64,000 bases of DNA from RGIG7179 sp051893555 (GTDB lineage: Bacteria > Bacillota > Clostridia > Peptostreptococcales > Anaerovoracaceae). Location of the stretch: the NCBI GenBank assembly GCA_051893555.1, contig JBJFHL010000087.1, forward strand, positions 21,649-85,648, in the 5' to 3' direction. Positions 27,628 to 37,463 of this stretch are shown piece by piece; the stretch's first letter is position 1; every line of letters starts with the position of its first letter. The translations under genes were made by a program, and so were the position numbers. Under the pieces are notes generated by a model. It had not been told where the DNA came from. It did not search any database and was given only the letters and a program-made list of their open reading frames with translations.

Positions 27628-29700
27628 CTATTTCACGGTTCGAATCGCCTTCCGTGAGTAATCCGTGTAGTACTTCTGTCCGTCGATGACCACGTAACCG
27701 CGTACTTTGTAGTAGTACTTCGTGCCCCTCTGAATGGCCGTATTGTAGTAGGCATCCTTCTCTGTGGTGAAGATCGGCGTCTTGCCGTAGCCGGCATTTC
27801 TCCTGGTGGAACGATAGATTTCCACCCCGTCAAAATCCATCAGCTCACCGCTTTCGTTATACCATGTGATTTTTACGGCCTTCTTGCCGTTTTTCATGGC
27901 TACAATCTTAGAGCGTGCAGTCAGCCGCTGGTCTGCCAGTGCTGCAAGGGTTTCTTCCTTCTGTGCAGCAATTGCAGTATCTGCTTCTTCCTCTGCCATG
28001 ATTGCATAGGTGGAGAAGTGTCCGGTGAAGAAGGTGTATGTACCATCCGCGTTCTTCTGCCCTTTTACCTTGCTCATTTTTCCGTTTTCATCGACATATA
28101 CACAGACGATTTTCTTTCCAGCCAAACCCTTCGGAACAGCCACAGTTACTGCCACATTACCGCCCTTGAAATCATGGATGACATTCCCGTCGGAGCAGAC
28201 AACTTTCAGTTCGAATTCCACCTTATCCGCAGTCTCGTCAGCTTTTTCTACAATCAGCTGAACGGTGTCACCTGCAGCCTGCTGCGCCACAGCACCGGCA
28301 GCAGTATTGTCCAGCTTTATTTCAGCTATGTCTGTCTTAACGATTACGTCAGCTTCTGTCTTTTCTGCGATAGCTCCCAGCGCAACGGTCGGAATACCAA
28401 CCTGTGCTGCCGTAGTGGAGGCAGCTGCAGCTTCGGTCTTTGCAGTTGCATGGATGACAACTTCTTCCGACTGGTTTGCAACGGCATTGTCTACAATCTG
28501 ATCCGCAGTTGACTGGTCAATTGTTGCAGTGGTTGTACCGCCCGAAGTGCTGGTTGTATTGCTCAGATCCGCACGGGTCGTCGCATTGCCGTCATTCTCG
28601 ATGATTGGCTTCGGAGAAACTGGCTCATAACGAATGACCTCCCACCGGGGAGCTGCGGTGACGGCTGCATTCGGCATGGTGAATGTATTGTCTGTACCTA
28701 CCGTGACAGTGCGATCCGACGAAACATTCCATCCGCCAAGCCAATAGCCTGCCGGAGGGTTATCGGGAGTTAAAGTAATCGTACTGCTTTCTCCACTGTC
28801 ACTTTCTGCACTGACGTAAGTTTTCCCGTCATATTCGGAGAGATTCTCGGCGGGCTCTACAGATGCACTTGCATTTTCAACATTCAGAAGATAGTACACT
28901 GCGCTCATACGCTTCGATATTCCGATCACTTTCCCGTCGACATAGGTTTTTCCGCCGCTGTAGGTTTCGAGGACGCCGTTATTGGTCAGCGTCCCACCCT
29001 GCTGAATCAACAGCGTCGCACCTTTTTTAATTGTCAGCGTCCCATTCTGCCCAATCGTCAGGGTCACCCCCTGCGGGATGGTCAGCGTCACGCCCTGCTG
29101 AATGACCAGATCCTGCCACTTTGTTTGGTCGCCACCAACGGTCAGTGATTCGCTGAGCGTAAGATCGTCCGTCAGCATAATCCTGGTTATGCCTGCGTTT
29201 ATTGCATCCCCCAGCTCTGTCTCGGAGGATACATATTTCAGCGGCACGAAGACACCGAAGACGCAAGCACCACCTTCCTGGTAAAGATCCATGAAACCAT
29301 CGTAGTTTGGATTTCCGTTCACAGTAGCCTTCGTTTCCTGGGTGAATGGATAATTTTCATGATTCGCGAAGGCGATTCCAACGTAATAAATGTATCCTGC
29401 CCGGAACTTATCACCCGTCTCCATCTCACGCCATTGGTCTTCATTGGTATAGGCAACATCATCCTCAGAAATCTCACACCAGGTAACTTGTAGTGTCCAC
29501 CCCTGTTGAACGCTGCCCTCAGAGGTTTCCATTGTATAGTCAATGGTGTAATCAGGCTCCCTGCCGATCACAGGCTCGTCCACGGTAACCACAATTTTTT
29601 CCACCGGGACAGGATCCCCCTCTCCTGCAAACGCCGCTGTCGGCACCAATACCAGCACCATACAGATTGCAAGCACTATACTTACGATTCGTTTCTTCAT
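27628..29700 (-). CDS. Secreted repeat protein with shared C-terminal module (paralogue B)
   Basis: A 690-residue exported protein nearly identical to paralogue A from the InlB-like repeat to the C-terminus, but different in the N-terminal 150 residues. The signal peptide ends PTAAFA. Beta-helix-like repeats are more regular here (QQGVTLTIPQGVTLTIGQNG, then TLTIKKGATLLIQQGGTL). It ends RKAIRTVK like its neighbour. I chose the ATG at 29700, preceded by GGGGGAAG. It stands 25 bases upstream of paralogue A and 46 bases downstream of the M20 peptidase gene with no terminator between, so it may belong to the peptide-transport transcript. The pair most likely arose by tandem duplication. Confidence 0.85.
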   Translation of the reverse strand: MKKRIVSIVLAICMVLVLVPTAAFAGEGDPVPVEKIVVTVDEPVIGREPDYTIDYTMETSEGSVQQGWTLQVTWCEISEDDVAYTNEDQWREMETGDKFRAGYIYYVGIAFANHENYPFTQETKATVNGNPNYDGFMDLYQEGGACVFGVFVPLKYVSSETELGDAINAGITRIMLTDDLTLSESLTVGGDQTKWQDLVIQQGVTLTIPQGVTLTIGQNGTLTIKKGATLLIQQGGTLTNNGVLETYSGGKTYVDGKVIGISKRMSAVYYLLNVENASASVEPAENLSEYDGKTYVSAESDSGESSTITLTPDNPPAGYWLGGWNVSSDRTVTVGTDNTFTMPNAAVTAAPRWEVIRYEPVSPKPIIENDGNATTRADLSNTTSTSGGTTTATIDQSTADQIVDNAVANQSEEVVIHATAKTEAAAASTTAAQVGIPTVALGAIAEKTEADVIVKTDIAEIKLDNTAAGAVAQQAAGDTVQLIVEKADETADKVEFELKVVCSDGNVIHDFKGGNVAVTVAVPKGLAGKKIVCVYVDENGKMSKVKGQKNADGTYTFFTGHFSTYAIMAEEEADTAIAAQKEETLAALADQRLTARSKIVAMKNGKKAVKITWYNESGELMDFDGVEIYRSTRRNAGYGKTPIFTTEKDAYYNTAIQRGTKYYYKVRGYVVIDGQKYYTDYSRKAIRTVK

Positions 29701-29746
29701 CGATTCTTCCCCCTTCGCAATGTTTCCGTTCATCTACCTTATTGTA

Positions 29747-30916
29747 TCAGATTACCTGGCAGATTTCCATGGCCATGGACTGGTATATTTCTGCTGCCAT
29801 GCGGAGCTGTTTTTTGCTGATATATTCATGGACGGAGTGGGCGGTTGCCACACCGCCGGGACCCAGAATGATACACTGGCTGTTTGTTCCCGCCTGAATG
29901 AAACCGGCATCGGTCCATGCCGGGAAATAGGTAAGAACCGGTTCCGCTCCACTGGCGCGCAGGGCGTTTTCTGCCGCTTTCACCACCGGGCAATCCACAT
30001 CGGTGCAGAACGGAATGTGCGGCAGGGTGGTGCCGTCGAAGACATCCCGGATTTCTGCTTCAAACCGCGGGTCTTCCCGGTGCAGCTGATCGATTAGTTC
30101 CTGCAGTTCTTCATAAACCTGTGCAATGGTTTCGCTGGTCAGACATCTTCTGTCCAGCCGAATGCTGCAGTGATCCGCAACGGTACTCGGCTGATCGCCG
30201 CCGTCGATGGTGCCGATGTTCAGGGTCGCCTTTCCCAGAATCGGATGGGTTCTCTGGGTCAGCTTCGGCAGGTATTCGGTTTCCAGTTTATGCAGGAAAC
30301 GTCCTGCCATCATGATGGCATTGACCCCTTCCTCCTGAGCACCGCCATGGACCTTCTTCCCCTTGAAGGACACTTCGATCCATTCCAGGCCCTTATGTCC
30401 CAGTGCAATATGCAGATCCGTCGGCTCACCAACCACAGTATATGTGGCTTCCGGTCCGGTTTCAATCAGGCTCCTCGTGCCGATTCCCGCTTCTTCCTCG
30501 TCCGCTACGGCACAGAAGATCAGATCTCCTTTCAGCCGCGTTCCGCTTTCCTTGATTTCCACCATGGCACACATGGCTGTAGCCAGTGCGCCTTTCATGT
30601 CCACAGTACCTCTGCCGTATACATTTTCCGCATCTTCCCACGGCTCGAAGGCCTTCTCGAAATCATAGGCAGGTACCGTATCCATGTGGCCGGTGAGCAT
30701 CAGGGACGGGGATGTCTCCCGTTCCGTTCCTTCCAGAATGGCGACGGTGTTGTAGCGTCCCGGTTCGATTTCCGTCCGGTACGCGGTAAATCCATGTTCC
30801 AGAAAAAAGTCCAGAATGTACTGAGAAATGGCTTCTTCCTGATTTTCCATGAAGGAATAGCTGGGAATGGCAACCATATCCATGGTCAGCCGAATAGGAT
30901 CCACTTTTGTTTTCAT
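29747..30916 (-). CDS. M20-family metallopeptidase (ArgE/DapE/CPG2 type)
   Basis: A 389-residue cytoplasmic di-zinc amidohydrolase that removes acyl or aminoacyl groups from small peptides or amino acids. Metal and catalytic motifs: MLTGHMDTVPAYD, YGRGTVDMKGALA, CAVADEEEAGIGTRS and, near the end, GPGGVATAHSVHEYI. The dimerisation domain (KGLEWIEVSFKGKKVHGG) lies between. Substrate cannot be told from sequence. It is the last enzyme of a run encoding an LD-carboxypeptidase and a peptide ABC transporter, so hydrolysis of imported peptides is the likely job. The ATG at 30916 is preceded by GAGAGG. The next gene upstream ends 38 bases away. Confidence 0.88.
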   Translation of the reverse strand: MKTKVDPIRLTMDMVAIPSYSFMENQEEAISQYILDFFLEHGFTAYRTEIEPGRYNTVAILEGTERETSPSLMLTGHMDTVPAYDFEKAFEPWEDAENVYGRGTVDMKGALATAMCAMVEIKESGTRLKGDLIFCAVADEEEAGIGTRSLIETGPEATYTVVGEPTDLHIALGHKGLEWIEVSFKGKKVHGGAQEEGVNAIMMAGRFLHKLETEYLPKLTQRTHPILGKATLNIGTIDGGDQPSTVADHCSIRLDRRCLTSETIAQVYEELQELIDQLHREDPRFEAEIRDVFDGTTLPHIPFCTDVDCPVVKAAENALRASGAEPVLTYFPAWTDAGFIQAGTNSQCIILGPGGVATAHSVHEYISKKQLRMAAEIYQSMAMEICQVI

Positions 30917-30954
30917 GTTTCATAACCTCTCTTTCTGCAGGCCCGCTCCGCTTC

Positions 30955-31953
30955 TCACTCTGCCGTCATCCGCGATGCATACTTATGGCACATGACAAAA
31001 TGGCCCGGTGAAATCTCCACGTTTTCCGGTTCCGTTTTCGAACAGATTTCCATGGCCTGCGGACACCGCCCGCAGAACTTACATCCTTCCACCACAGCCC
31101 CGGCATTTGGCGTTTCGCCCTGGAGAATCTTACGCTTTTCTGTGAGGATTTTGCCCGGTACCGGCATGATGTCCAGAAGCGCCTGGCTGTACGGATGCTT
31201 CGGATTCCGGACGATTTCGTCTGCAGTGCCGATTTCCATGATTTTTCCCAGATACATGATGGCAATCCGGTCGGAAATCAGCCATGCCAGGGACAGATCG
31301 TGGGTGATAAAAAGATAGGCCACACCCTTCTTGTCCCGTTCCTCCAGCATCATCTTCACGATGCCGGTCCGGATGCTTGCATCCAGCATGGATACCGGTT
31401 CATCGGCCACCACGAACTCCGGCTTCATAATCAGAGAGCCTGCGATGGCGGCACGCTGCCGCTGTCCGCCGGAAAGCTCGAAAGGCCGCCGGAACATATA
31501 GTCCTCCGCCGGTGTAAGTCCTGCCCCTTCCAGGGCTTCCTTGATGCGTCGTTCACGGTCTTCCCGGGTCGTCACCAGCCCGTTCACATCCAGCGGTTCT
31601 CCCACGATATCCGAAATATACTGTCGGGGATTCAGTGCCTGGTACGGATCCTGGTAAATCATCTGGGCTTTTTTGCGGAATTCCGACAGATCCTTTTTCC
31701 CTGTCATTTCCTCGCCCTCGAAGCGAATGCTGCCGCCGCTGACCGGTGCCAGCTGGAGAATCGCCTTGCCGGTGGTGGTTTTTCCGGAGCCGGATTCGCC
31801 CACCAGGGACAGAATCTCCCCACGGTCGATGGAAAAGCTGACCCCGTCCACGGCCTTCAGCACCTGCGGTTTGCCAAAGAGGGTTTCCGCAAAACCTTTC
31901 TTTATTTCATAATACACTTTCAGATCTTTGATTTCCAGCATTTTTTCAGCCAT
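30955..31953 (-). CDS. Peptide ABC transporter ATP-binding protein (OppF/DppF)
   Basis: A 332-residue ATPase of a peptide importer. Walker A GESGSGKTT, Q-loop MIYQDPYQALNPR, signature ELSGGQRQRAAIAGSL, Walker B FVVADEPVSMLDASI and switch FITHDLSL are all present. The C-terminal CxxC cluster (CKFCGRCPQAMEIC) is typical of the Opp/Dpp ATPase family. I chose the ATG at 31953, which overlaps the end of the upstream ATPase gene by eight bases and has GGTGG before it, so the two are coupled. Confidence 0.93.
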   Translation of the reverse strand: MAEKMLEIKDLKVYYEIKKGFAETLFGKPQVLKAVDGVSFSIDRGEILSLVGESGSGKTTTGKAILQLAPVSGGSIRFEGEEMTGKKDLSEFRKKAQMIYQDPYQALNPRQYISDIVGEPLDVNGLVTTREDRERRIKEALEGAGLTPAEDYMFRRPFELSGGQRQRAAIAGSLIMKPEFVVADEPVSMLDASIRTGIVKMMLEERDKKGVAYLFITHDLSLAWLISDRIAIMYLGKIMEIGTADEIVRNPKHPYSQALLDIMPVPGKILTEKRKILQGETPNAGAVVEGCKFCGRCPQAMEICSKTEPENVEISPGHFVMCHKYASRMTAE

Positions 31954-32923
31954 TCTGTTCACCACCCTTCACACACAAATGGCAGGATACGAAGTGCTCC
32001 GGACCTACCTGCAGAAATTCCGGTTCTTCGGTGCTGCAGCGCTCCGCCGCTTCCGCACATCTCGGGCAGAACCGGCAGCCTTCCGGCGGATGAATCAGGT
32101 TCGGCGGATAACCCGGGATGCCGTCCGGAATCACCCGCTCCTTGCTGTGAATGTTCGGGAAACAATCCAAAAGCCGCTTCGTATACGGATGCATCGGATG
32201 GTTGAAAATATCATCCACCGTCCCCAGCTCCGCAATTTTTCCGGCATACATGACCGCAATCTTGTCGCAGGTTTCACTTAAAATCGATAAGTCGTGGGTA
32301 ATGAGAATCATCCCCATGTTCAGCTCTCTGCGGAGCTTTTCCAGCAACTCCAGAATCTGAGCCTGAATCATGACGTCCAGTGCGGTGGTCGGTTCATCCC
32401 CGATAATCAGTTTCGGGCTGCATGCCAGCGCCATGGCAATCATGGCCCGCTGCTTCATGCCGCCGGAAAACTCATGAGGATACTGGGTGACGCGCTCCTT
32501 TGCGATGCCGACCATTTCAAACAGTTCTCCTGCCCGCTCCCAGGCCTGCTCCTTCGTCATATTCTGGTGGAGGATGCAGGCTTCCGCGATCTGCCAGCCC
32601 ACCTTTTTCACCGGGTTGAAGGCATTCATGGCGCCCTGAAAGATGATGGATACATCCTGCCAGCGGTGCTTCATGATCTCCTCTTCCGACATGGACGCAT
32701 AATCCACCCCTTCCAGCAAAATCTGTCCGCCCTCCACCTTTCCTTCCTTCGGCAGCAGCTGGCAGATGGAGAGTGCTGTAGTGGTCTTGCCGCAGCCCGA
32801 TTCACCCACCAGGCCCAGGCACTGGCCGTAATCCAGGGTGAAGGATACCCCGTCCACTGCTTTTGCCTTCCCTTTGGAGGTGGTAAAATATGTTTTTAAA
32901 TCTTTGACTTCCAATAACTGCAT
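31946..32923 (-). CDS. Peptide ABC transporter ATP-binding protein (OppD/DppD)
   Basis: A 325-residue ATPase, partner of the downstream OppF/DppF-type subunit. Walker A GESGCGKTT, Q-loop IIFQGAMNAFNP, signature EFSGGMKQRAMIAMAL, Walker B LIIGDEPTTALDV and LITHDLSIL are intact. The C-terminal cysteines (CRFCPRCAEAAERC) match the oligopeptide family. The ATG at 32923 has AGGAGGGG seven bases upstream, and the preceding permease gene ends 11 bases away. Confidence 0.93.
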   Translation of the reverse strand: MQLLEVKDLKTYFTTSKGKAKAVDGVSFTLDYGQCLGLVGESGCGKTTTALSICQLLPKEGKVEGGQILLEGVDYASMSEEEIMKHRWQDVSIIFQGAMNAFNPVKKVGWQIAEACILHQNMTKEQAWERAGELFEMVGIAKERVTQYPHEFSGGMKQRAMIAMALACSPKLIIGDEPTTALDVMIQAQILELLEKLRRELNMGMILITHDLSILSETCDKIAVMYAGKIAELGTVDDIFNHPMHPYTKRLLDCFPNIHSKERVIPDGIPGYPPNLIHPPEGCRFCPRCAEAAERCSTEEPEFLQVGPEHFVSCHLCVKGGEQNG

Positions 32924-32934
32924 CTCTTCCCCTC

Positions 32935-33843
32935 CTATCGTTCTTTCAGCTTCGGATTGAGGATTTCATCGAAAGCATACCCCATCAGTGTGAAGCCCAG
33001 GGCCACCAGGATTACGCAAAGCCCCGGTGTGATGAAATACCACCATGCACCCACGGTCATGGCACCGGTGGAATAGGCATCGTTCAGCATGGTGCCCCAG
33101 CTTGGATTGGTCGGATCTCCCAGTCCCAGAAAGGCCAGGGAGGTTTCCGTCAGAATGGAAGAGGACACAATCAGAATCGCCTCGGAGAAAACCAGAGGAA
33201 ATACGTTCGGCAGAATGTGCTTCATCATGATATACCACTTTCCGGCGCCGATGGATTTGGTCCGCTCCACATACTGCTGTTCTTTCACCGACAGGGTCTG
33301 GGCACGAATGATACGCGCCGTGCTGGACCATCCGGTCAGACCGATGACCAGAATGATGTTCCAGATGCTATTTCCCAGAATTGCTGCCAGCACCATACAG
33401 AACGGAAGCCACGGGAGCACCAGGAAAAAGTCTGTAATCCGCATCAGCAGATTGTCCACCCAGCCGCCCAGATATCCGGACGTGATGCCGATCAATGTTC
33501 CCAGTACCATGGAAATGATCGTGGCCGTCAGTCCGACGAACAGGGAGCTTCTGGCTCCGTTCACCAGATACGCCAGCACGTCTCTTCCCAGATTATCGGT
33601 GCCCAGCCAGTGTTCCGACGACGGTGCATTGAACACCAGATCTCTGGAAGATGCGATATCGGTGGTCTTAAACGGCATGGCCAGCGGGCCGAAGATGGCC
33701 ATCAGCGCGAACAGCGCGATGATGATAATGCCGACACGGGCCATTTTGTTGGACCAGACTTCTTTGAAAAACTGCCGGGTCTTCATCTTTCGGAGGTCCT
33801 GTTTCAGACGGTCTGTTTCATACCGCTCACTTCGATTTTTCAT
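32935..33843 (-). CDS. Peptide ABC transporter permease (OppC/DppC)
   Basis: A 302-residue membrane protein. A cytoplasmic N-terminus precedes the first segment (MARVGIIIIALFALMAIFG), followed by the OppC-type region HWLGTDNLGRDVLAYLVNGAR. The EAA loop that contacts the ATPase reads YVERTKSIGAGKWYIMMKHI then LPNVFP. Six transmembrane segments are expected. The ATG at 33843 is preceded by AGGAGG. Confidence 0.92.
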   Translation of the reverse strand: MKNRSERYETDRLKQDLRKMKTRQFFKEVWSNKMARVGIIIIALFALMAIFGPLAMPFKTTDIASSRDLVFNAPSSEHWLGTDNLGRDVLAYLVNGARSSLFVGLTATIISMVLGTLIGITSGYLGGWVDNLLMRITDFFLVLPWLPFCMVLAAILGNSIWNIILVIGLTGWSSTARIIRAQTLSVKEQQYVERTKSIGAGKWYIMMKHILPNVFPLVFSEAILIVSSSILTETSLAFLGLGDPTNPSWGTMLNDAYSTGAMTVGAWWYFITPGLCVILVALGFTLMGYAFDEILNPKLKER

Positions 33844-33858
33844 AATACGGCCTCCTTT

Positions 33859-34827
33859 CTAGCTCTTTACCCGCGGATCGATGAATCCGTAGATGCTGTC
33901 CATGATAAAGTTTACGAGAATGACGGCCACCGTGGATACAAAGAAGCATCCCTGCAATACCGGATAATCTCTTCGGTTCAGCGCCTCATACATGAGCTGT
34001 CCCAGTCCCTGCCAGCTGAACAGGGTCTCCAGCTGAATGGCGCCGCCAAGAATCGCCGCAATGTTCAGCGCGATGATGGTGGCCATTGGCACCATGGCAT
34101 TGGGGATCGCATGGTGCAGAAGAATGTATTTCGTCGAGAAGCCCTTGGCTCTGGCGGTGTTGATGTAGTCCTCCGTGAGGATATTCATCATGGTGCTCCG
34201 CATGGTGACCGCATAGACGCCGATCATCAGAAGGCCCATGCAAATCATCGGAAGGATCATGTGGTGCAGATAGTCCTGTATGTGCATCCAGCCCTGATAA
34301 TTGGTTCCCGGTGTGGTGATGCCGCCGGTGGGGAAGATGCGGATGGTGACGCAGAACAGAAAAATCAGCAGCATGGCAAACCAGAAGGTCGGCATGGAGT
34401 ACAGAACCAGTGACCCTGACAGCAGCCCGGTATCCAGCTTGCTGCCTCGCTTCTGGGCACAGATGACGCCGATGATCAGTCCCAGCACGATGGCCACAAC
34501 TTCTGCACAAAGCAGCAGAACCACCGTGTTCGGAAGCCGTCCTGCGATGATTTGCAGCACATCCGAGCTCCCGTCATAGGTATAGAATGATTCACCAAAA
34601 TCGCCGGTGACCAGTTGTTTCAGATAAATGCCGAACTGGGTCATAAGAGGCTGATCCAGACCGGCTTCCTCCATGAGACGTGCCTTTACGGCTTCCGACG
34701 TGTTCGCCTTGGCGATGATGGTTTCCACATTGCCCGGCATCACCCGGAACAGGAAAAAATTAAATGCAATGACGAAAAATATCGTCACACAGGAAAAGAA
34801 AAATCTCTTCGTCATCCGAAGTGCCAA
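33859..34827 (-). CDS. Peptide ABC transporter permease (OppB/DppB)
   Basis: A 322-residue membrane protein with the OppB-type N-terminus (FFVIAFNFFLFRVMPGN), a large extracellular part after segment one, and the EAA loop YINTARAKGFSTKYILLHHA. Six transmembrane segments are expected. The TTG at 34827 lies directly beyond a GGGGGAGG ribosome site; an ATG four codons later (34815) is an alternative. Confidence 0.92.
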   Translation of the reverse strand: MALRMTKRFFFSCVTIFFVIAFNFFLFRVMPGNVETIIAKANTSEAVKARLMEEAGLDQPLMTQFGIYLKQLVTGDFGESFYTYDGSSDVLQIIAGRLPNTVVLLLCAEVVAIVLGLIIGVICAQKRGSKLDTGLLSGSLVLYSMPTFWFAMLLIFLFCVTIRIFPTGGITTPGTNYQGWMHIQDYLHHMILPMICMGLLMIGVYAVTMRSTMMNILTEDYINTARAKGFSTKYILLHHAIPNAMVPMATIIALNIAAILGGAIQLETLFSWQGLGQLMYEALNRRDYPVLQGCFFVSTVAVILVNFIMDSIYGFIDPRVKS

Positions 34828-34861
34828 TTCCTCCCCCTCCTTTCCTTTTTCTTATAGAATC

Positions 34862-34884
34862 AGAGGGGCAGAGCCTGCCCCTCT
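34862..34884 (-). other. Intercistronic stem-loop between binding protein and permease genes
   Basis: AGAGGGGCAG and CTGCCCCTCT form a perfect 10-bp stem with a 3-base loop. No T-run follows. Such structures often keep the binding-protein message more abundant than the rest of the transporter transcript. Confidence 0.6.
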
Positions 34885-34908
34885 CAGATATTTATTGTAT
34901 GGGTGCCA

Positions 34909-36495
34909 TCAGTTTGCAGGTGCAAGATGACAGTAGTTGTAGCAGCGTTCGTCCGCAAACAGGCCGTGGGTGCTTGCCTTGTATCCGGTCCATTTGGCAG
35001 AATTGATTGCCTGAATGCCCTGGTCGAAGCACAGGAAGGTATATGGGCAGTCCTCATACAGGATTTCCTGACATTCTTCGATGTACTTGGCACGTTCTTC
35101 CGGATCCACCGTAGAGTATGCCTTCTCATAGGCTGCATCGAAGTCCGGATTTTGATAAGAAACGCCGGCGTAGCCCAGAGTTTCGTAGTCCTGGAAAATA
35201 CACAGGATGGTGCCCGGATCCGCGTCGCCGCCCCAGCCGTCCAGAACCAGCTGCCAGTCCGGATTTCCGTCATAGCAGGTATCCCACATTGCGGTCTTTT
35301 CCATCGGGTTCCAGACAATTTCAATGCCGGCCTGCTGACAGTTGGTAATCAGCATATTTACGGTTGCACTCTGCCAGGAGCTGCGGTCGGAAGCCGTGAT
35401 GAGTTCCAGACTGATCTTCTGTCCGTCCTTTTCACGGATGCCGTCGCCGTCGGTGTCCTTATATCCGGCTGCATCCAGAAGTTCACCGGCTTTCGCAATG
35501 TCCAGATCTCTCTTTTCTGCCGGTGTGTAGACGAAGCCGTCATTGTTTACCGCGCCGTAAGCCGGGTCGGCCAGTCCGCCGTAACTCATCTCGATAACGG
35601 TGTCCTTATCCACGCAGTAGTCGATGGCGTGGCGGATGGTTTTATCTGCACACAGGTCATCCAGCAGGTTGTATCCCATGTACTCGAAACCGAAGGAAGC
35701 ATATGCGCCGGCTTCAATGCCCTCTGCTTTATTCAGCGTATCCAGCTGGGTCTTTTCCAGAGAATAGGCTGCATCCACCTCACCCAGCTGCAGGGCCTGT
35801 GCGATGGCATCTGCGTTGTCATATTCAGTGAATACCAGGACATCGATTACCGGAACATCGCCCCAGTAGTCGGCATTCTTCACGAAGGCAGTGCTGCCGC
35901 TGCCGCTTCTTTCCGGGCTGTAGATGAACGGGCCGGAACCTACCAGTTCGGTCGGCTCATAGCTGAATACATCTTCCACGCCGCTCCAGATGTGTTCCGG
36001 CAGAATCGGAATGATCTGATACAGCATGTCCGGCTTGGCGTTTTCGCAGGTAAATACCACGGTGAAATCGTCCGGGCATTCAATGGATACAAAACCGGAG
36101 GCGTGGAGGGAGTACATATAGCTGTCCACTGCATGTTCGTAGGTCCACTTTACATCTGCAGAGGTAAGCTGCTCGCCGTCACTGAAGTATACATCGTCTC
36201 TTAAGTGGAAGGTCCATACATTGTTCTCTTCCGACCAGTCCGTTGCCACTCTTGGGATAGCGTTGTAATCATCGTCGTAGGTGAACAGCGTATCGTATGC
36301 CACATTCAGCCAGTCATAGACCATGCTGCTTTCGGTGGTGAAAAAGTTGAGGGTATCGTAGCCGCCAGGGGTTGCCACATTAAAAATCACTTCTCCGCCC
36401 TGGTCTCCGGATGAACTGCCTCCGCAGGCTGTCAGTGAGAAAATCAGGAGCAGTGCAAGCAGACTTGCTAATATTTTCTTTCGGGTCTCTTTCAT
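34909..36495 (-). CDS. Peptide-binding lipoprotein of ABC transporter (SBP family 5)
   Basis: A 528-residue extracellular solute-binding protein. The signal peptide ends in the lipobox LTAC followed by GGSSSG, so it is lipid-anchored to the membrane. The family 5 signature appears (WTFHLRDDVYFSDGEQLTSADVKWTYE), along with IRHAIDYCVDK. Peptides, or possibly nickel or muropeptides, are the usual ligands; ligand cannot be deduced. GGAGG fits the ATG at 36495 better (eight bases) than the ATG at 36501 (two bases). It lies 19 bases downstream of the LD-carboxypeptidase gene and is followed by a stem-loop before the permeases. Confidence 0.92.
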   Translation of the reverse strand: MKETRKKILASLLALLLIFSLTACGGSSSGDQGGEVIFNVATPGGYDTLNFFTTESSMVYDWLNVAYDTLFTYDDDYNAIPRVATDWSEENNVWTFHLRDDVYFSDGEQLTSADVKWTYEHAVDSYMYSLHASGFVSIECPDDFTVVFTCENAKPDMLYQIIPILPEHIWSGVEDVFSYEPTELVGSGPFIYSPERSGSGSTAFVKNADYWGDVPVIDVLVFTEYDNADAIAQALQLGEVDAAYSLEKTQLDTLNKAEGIEAGAYASFGFEYMGYNLLDDLCADKTIRHAIDYCVDKDTVIEMSYGGLADPAYGAVNNDGFVYTPAEKRDLDIAKAGELLDAAGYKDTDGDGIREKDGQKISLELITASDRSSWQSATVNMLITNCQQAGIEIVWNPMEKTAMWDTCYDGNPDWQLVLDGWGGDADPGTILCIFQDYETLGYAGVSYQNPDFDAAYEKAYSTVDPEERAKYIEECQEILYEDCPYTFLCFDQGIQAINSAKWTGYKASTHGLFADERCYNYCHLAPAN

Positions 36496-36514
36496 TTTCA
36501 TTTCCTCCTTGTTT

Positions 36515-37462
36515 TTATATCACTCCGGCTTCTAACACCGTAAATGTCTTGTTGTCCGCATCCAGCCGGCACATGACACCCAGCGGCAGCGTGGCCAGGT
36601 CCTCGCCGTGCCCCATAGGCAGTCCGTACAGTGCAGGTTTTTTCAGCGGTTTCAGATAATAGTTGAGCACATCCTCCAGGGTTGTGTCGCATACAAACCC
36701 CGGTTTATAATCGTAAGGCACACAGTTTTCACAGTGGCCGATCATGAAGCCTGCCGCATCTCTGAGCTTGCCTGCATTCCGCAGATGGCTCAGCGCGTGG
36801 TCCATAATCCATGGCTCTGCATCCACGTCCTCAAAAAAGAGGATTTTATCCTTACAGTCGATTTCGTACGGAGTGCCCAGGCTGGCGCAGATCAGCGTCA
36901 GGCATCCCCCCACCACAGGTGCTTCGCAAACCCCTCCGTAAATGGATGTGAGCCACTTCTTCGGGCTTGTTTTTTTGATTTCTCCGGCCGGTTCCGGAAC
37001 GCCCAGCGTCCGGAAAAAGCTCTCTTTCGTATATTCACTCATTTCTTCCTCGTTGAACCGTGCCATGCCCGGGCTGTAAAAGGTGACCAGCCCGCTGAAT
37101 TTCTGCATGGCAAGATGCAGTGATGTGATATCGCTGAAGCCGGTGAAAATCTTCGGCTTTCTGCGGATCAGCTCGTAGTCCAGCTTATCGATGATCTGGG
37201 CGGAGCCGTAGCCTCCCTGAGTGACAAAGACGGCATCGATATCGTCTCTTTCAAACATTTCATTGATATCATCCGCCCGGTCCTGCTCACTGGCTGCGGT
37301 GAAGCCTTTGGTCTTATTCACGTTTTTACCGATGACCACCTTGTATCCCAGGTTTTCCAGATATTCCTTCGCCCGGTCGATTTCGCTGTGGTTCTCCGAT
37401 GGGCTTGCCGGAGATACCACGCCAATGGTATTTCCCTGTTCCAGATGTTTTGCTTTTATCAT
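36515..37462 (-). CDS. LD-carboxypeptidase (S66 family, LdcA/MccF type)
   Basis: A 315-residue serine peptidase of the murein LD-carboxypeptidase family, which removes the terminal D-alanine from cytoplasmic murein tetrapeptides; some members cleave microcin-like peptides instead. Motifs: IGVVSPASPSENHSEIDRA at the N-terminus, GYGSAQIIDKLDYELI, TGFSDITSLHLA with the catalytic Ser, FFEDVDAEPW with the Glu and LPMGHG with the His. Next to a peptide importer and an M20 peptidase it suggests murein-peptide recycling. The ATG at 37462 begins one base after the stop of the small membrane protein upstream, indicating coupling. Confidence 0.9.
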   Translation of the reverse strand: MIKAKHLEQGNTIGVVSPASPSENHSEIDRAKEYLENLGYKVVIGKNVNKTKGFTAASEQDRADDINEMFERDDIDAVFVTQGGYGSAQIIDKLDYELIRRKPKIFTGFSDITSLHLAMQKFSGLVTFYSPGMARFNEEEMSEYTKESFFRTLGVPEPAGEIKKTSPKKWLTSIYGGVCEAPVVGGCLTLICASLGTPYEIDCKDKILFFEDVDAEPWIMDHALSHLRNAGKLRDAAGFMIGHCENCVPYDYKPGFVCDTTLEDVLNYYLKPLKKPALYGLPMGHGEDLATLPLGVMCRLDADNKTFTVLEAGVI

Positions 37463-37463
37463 T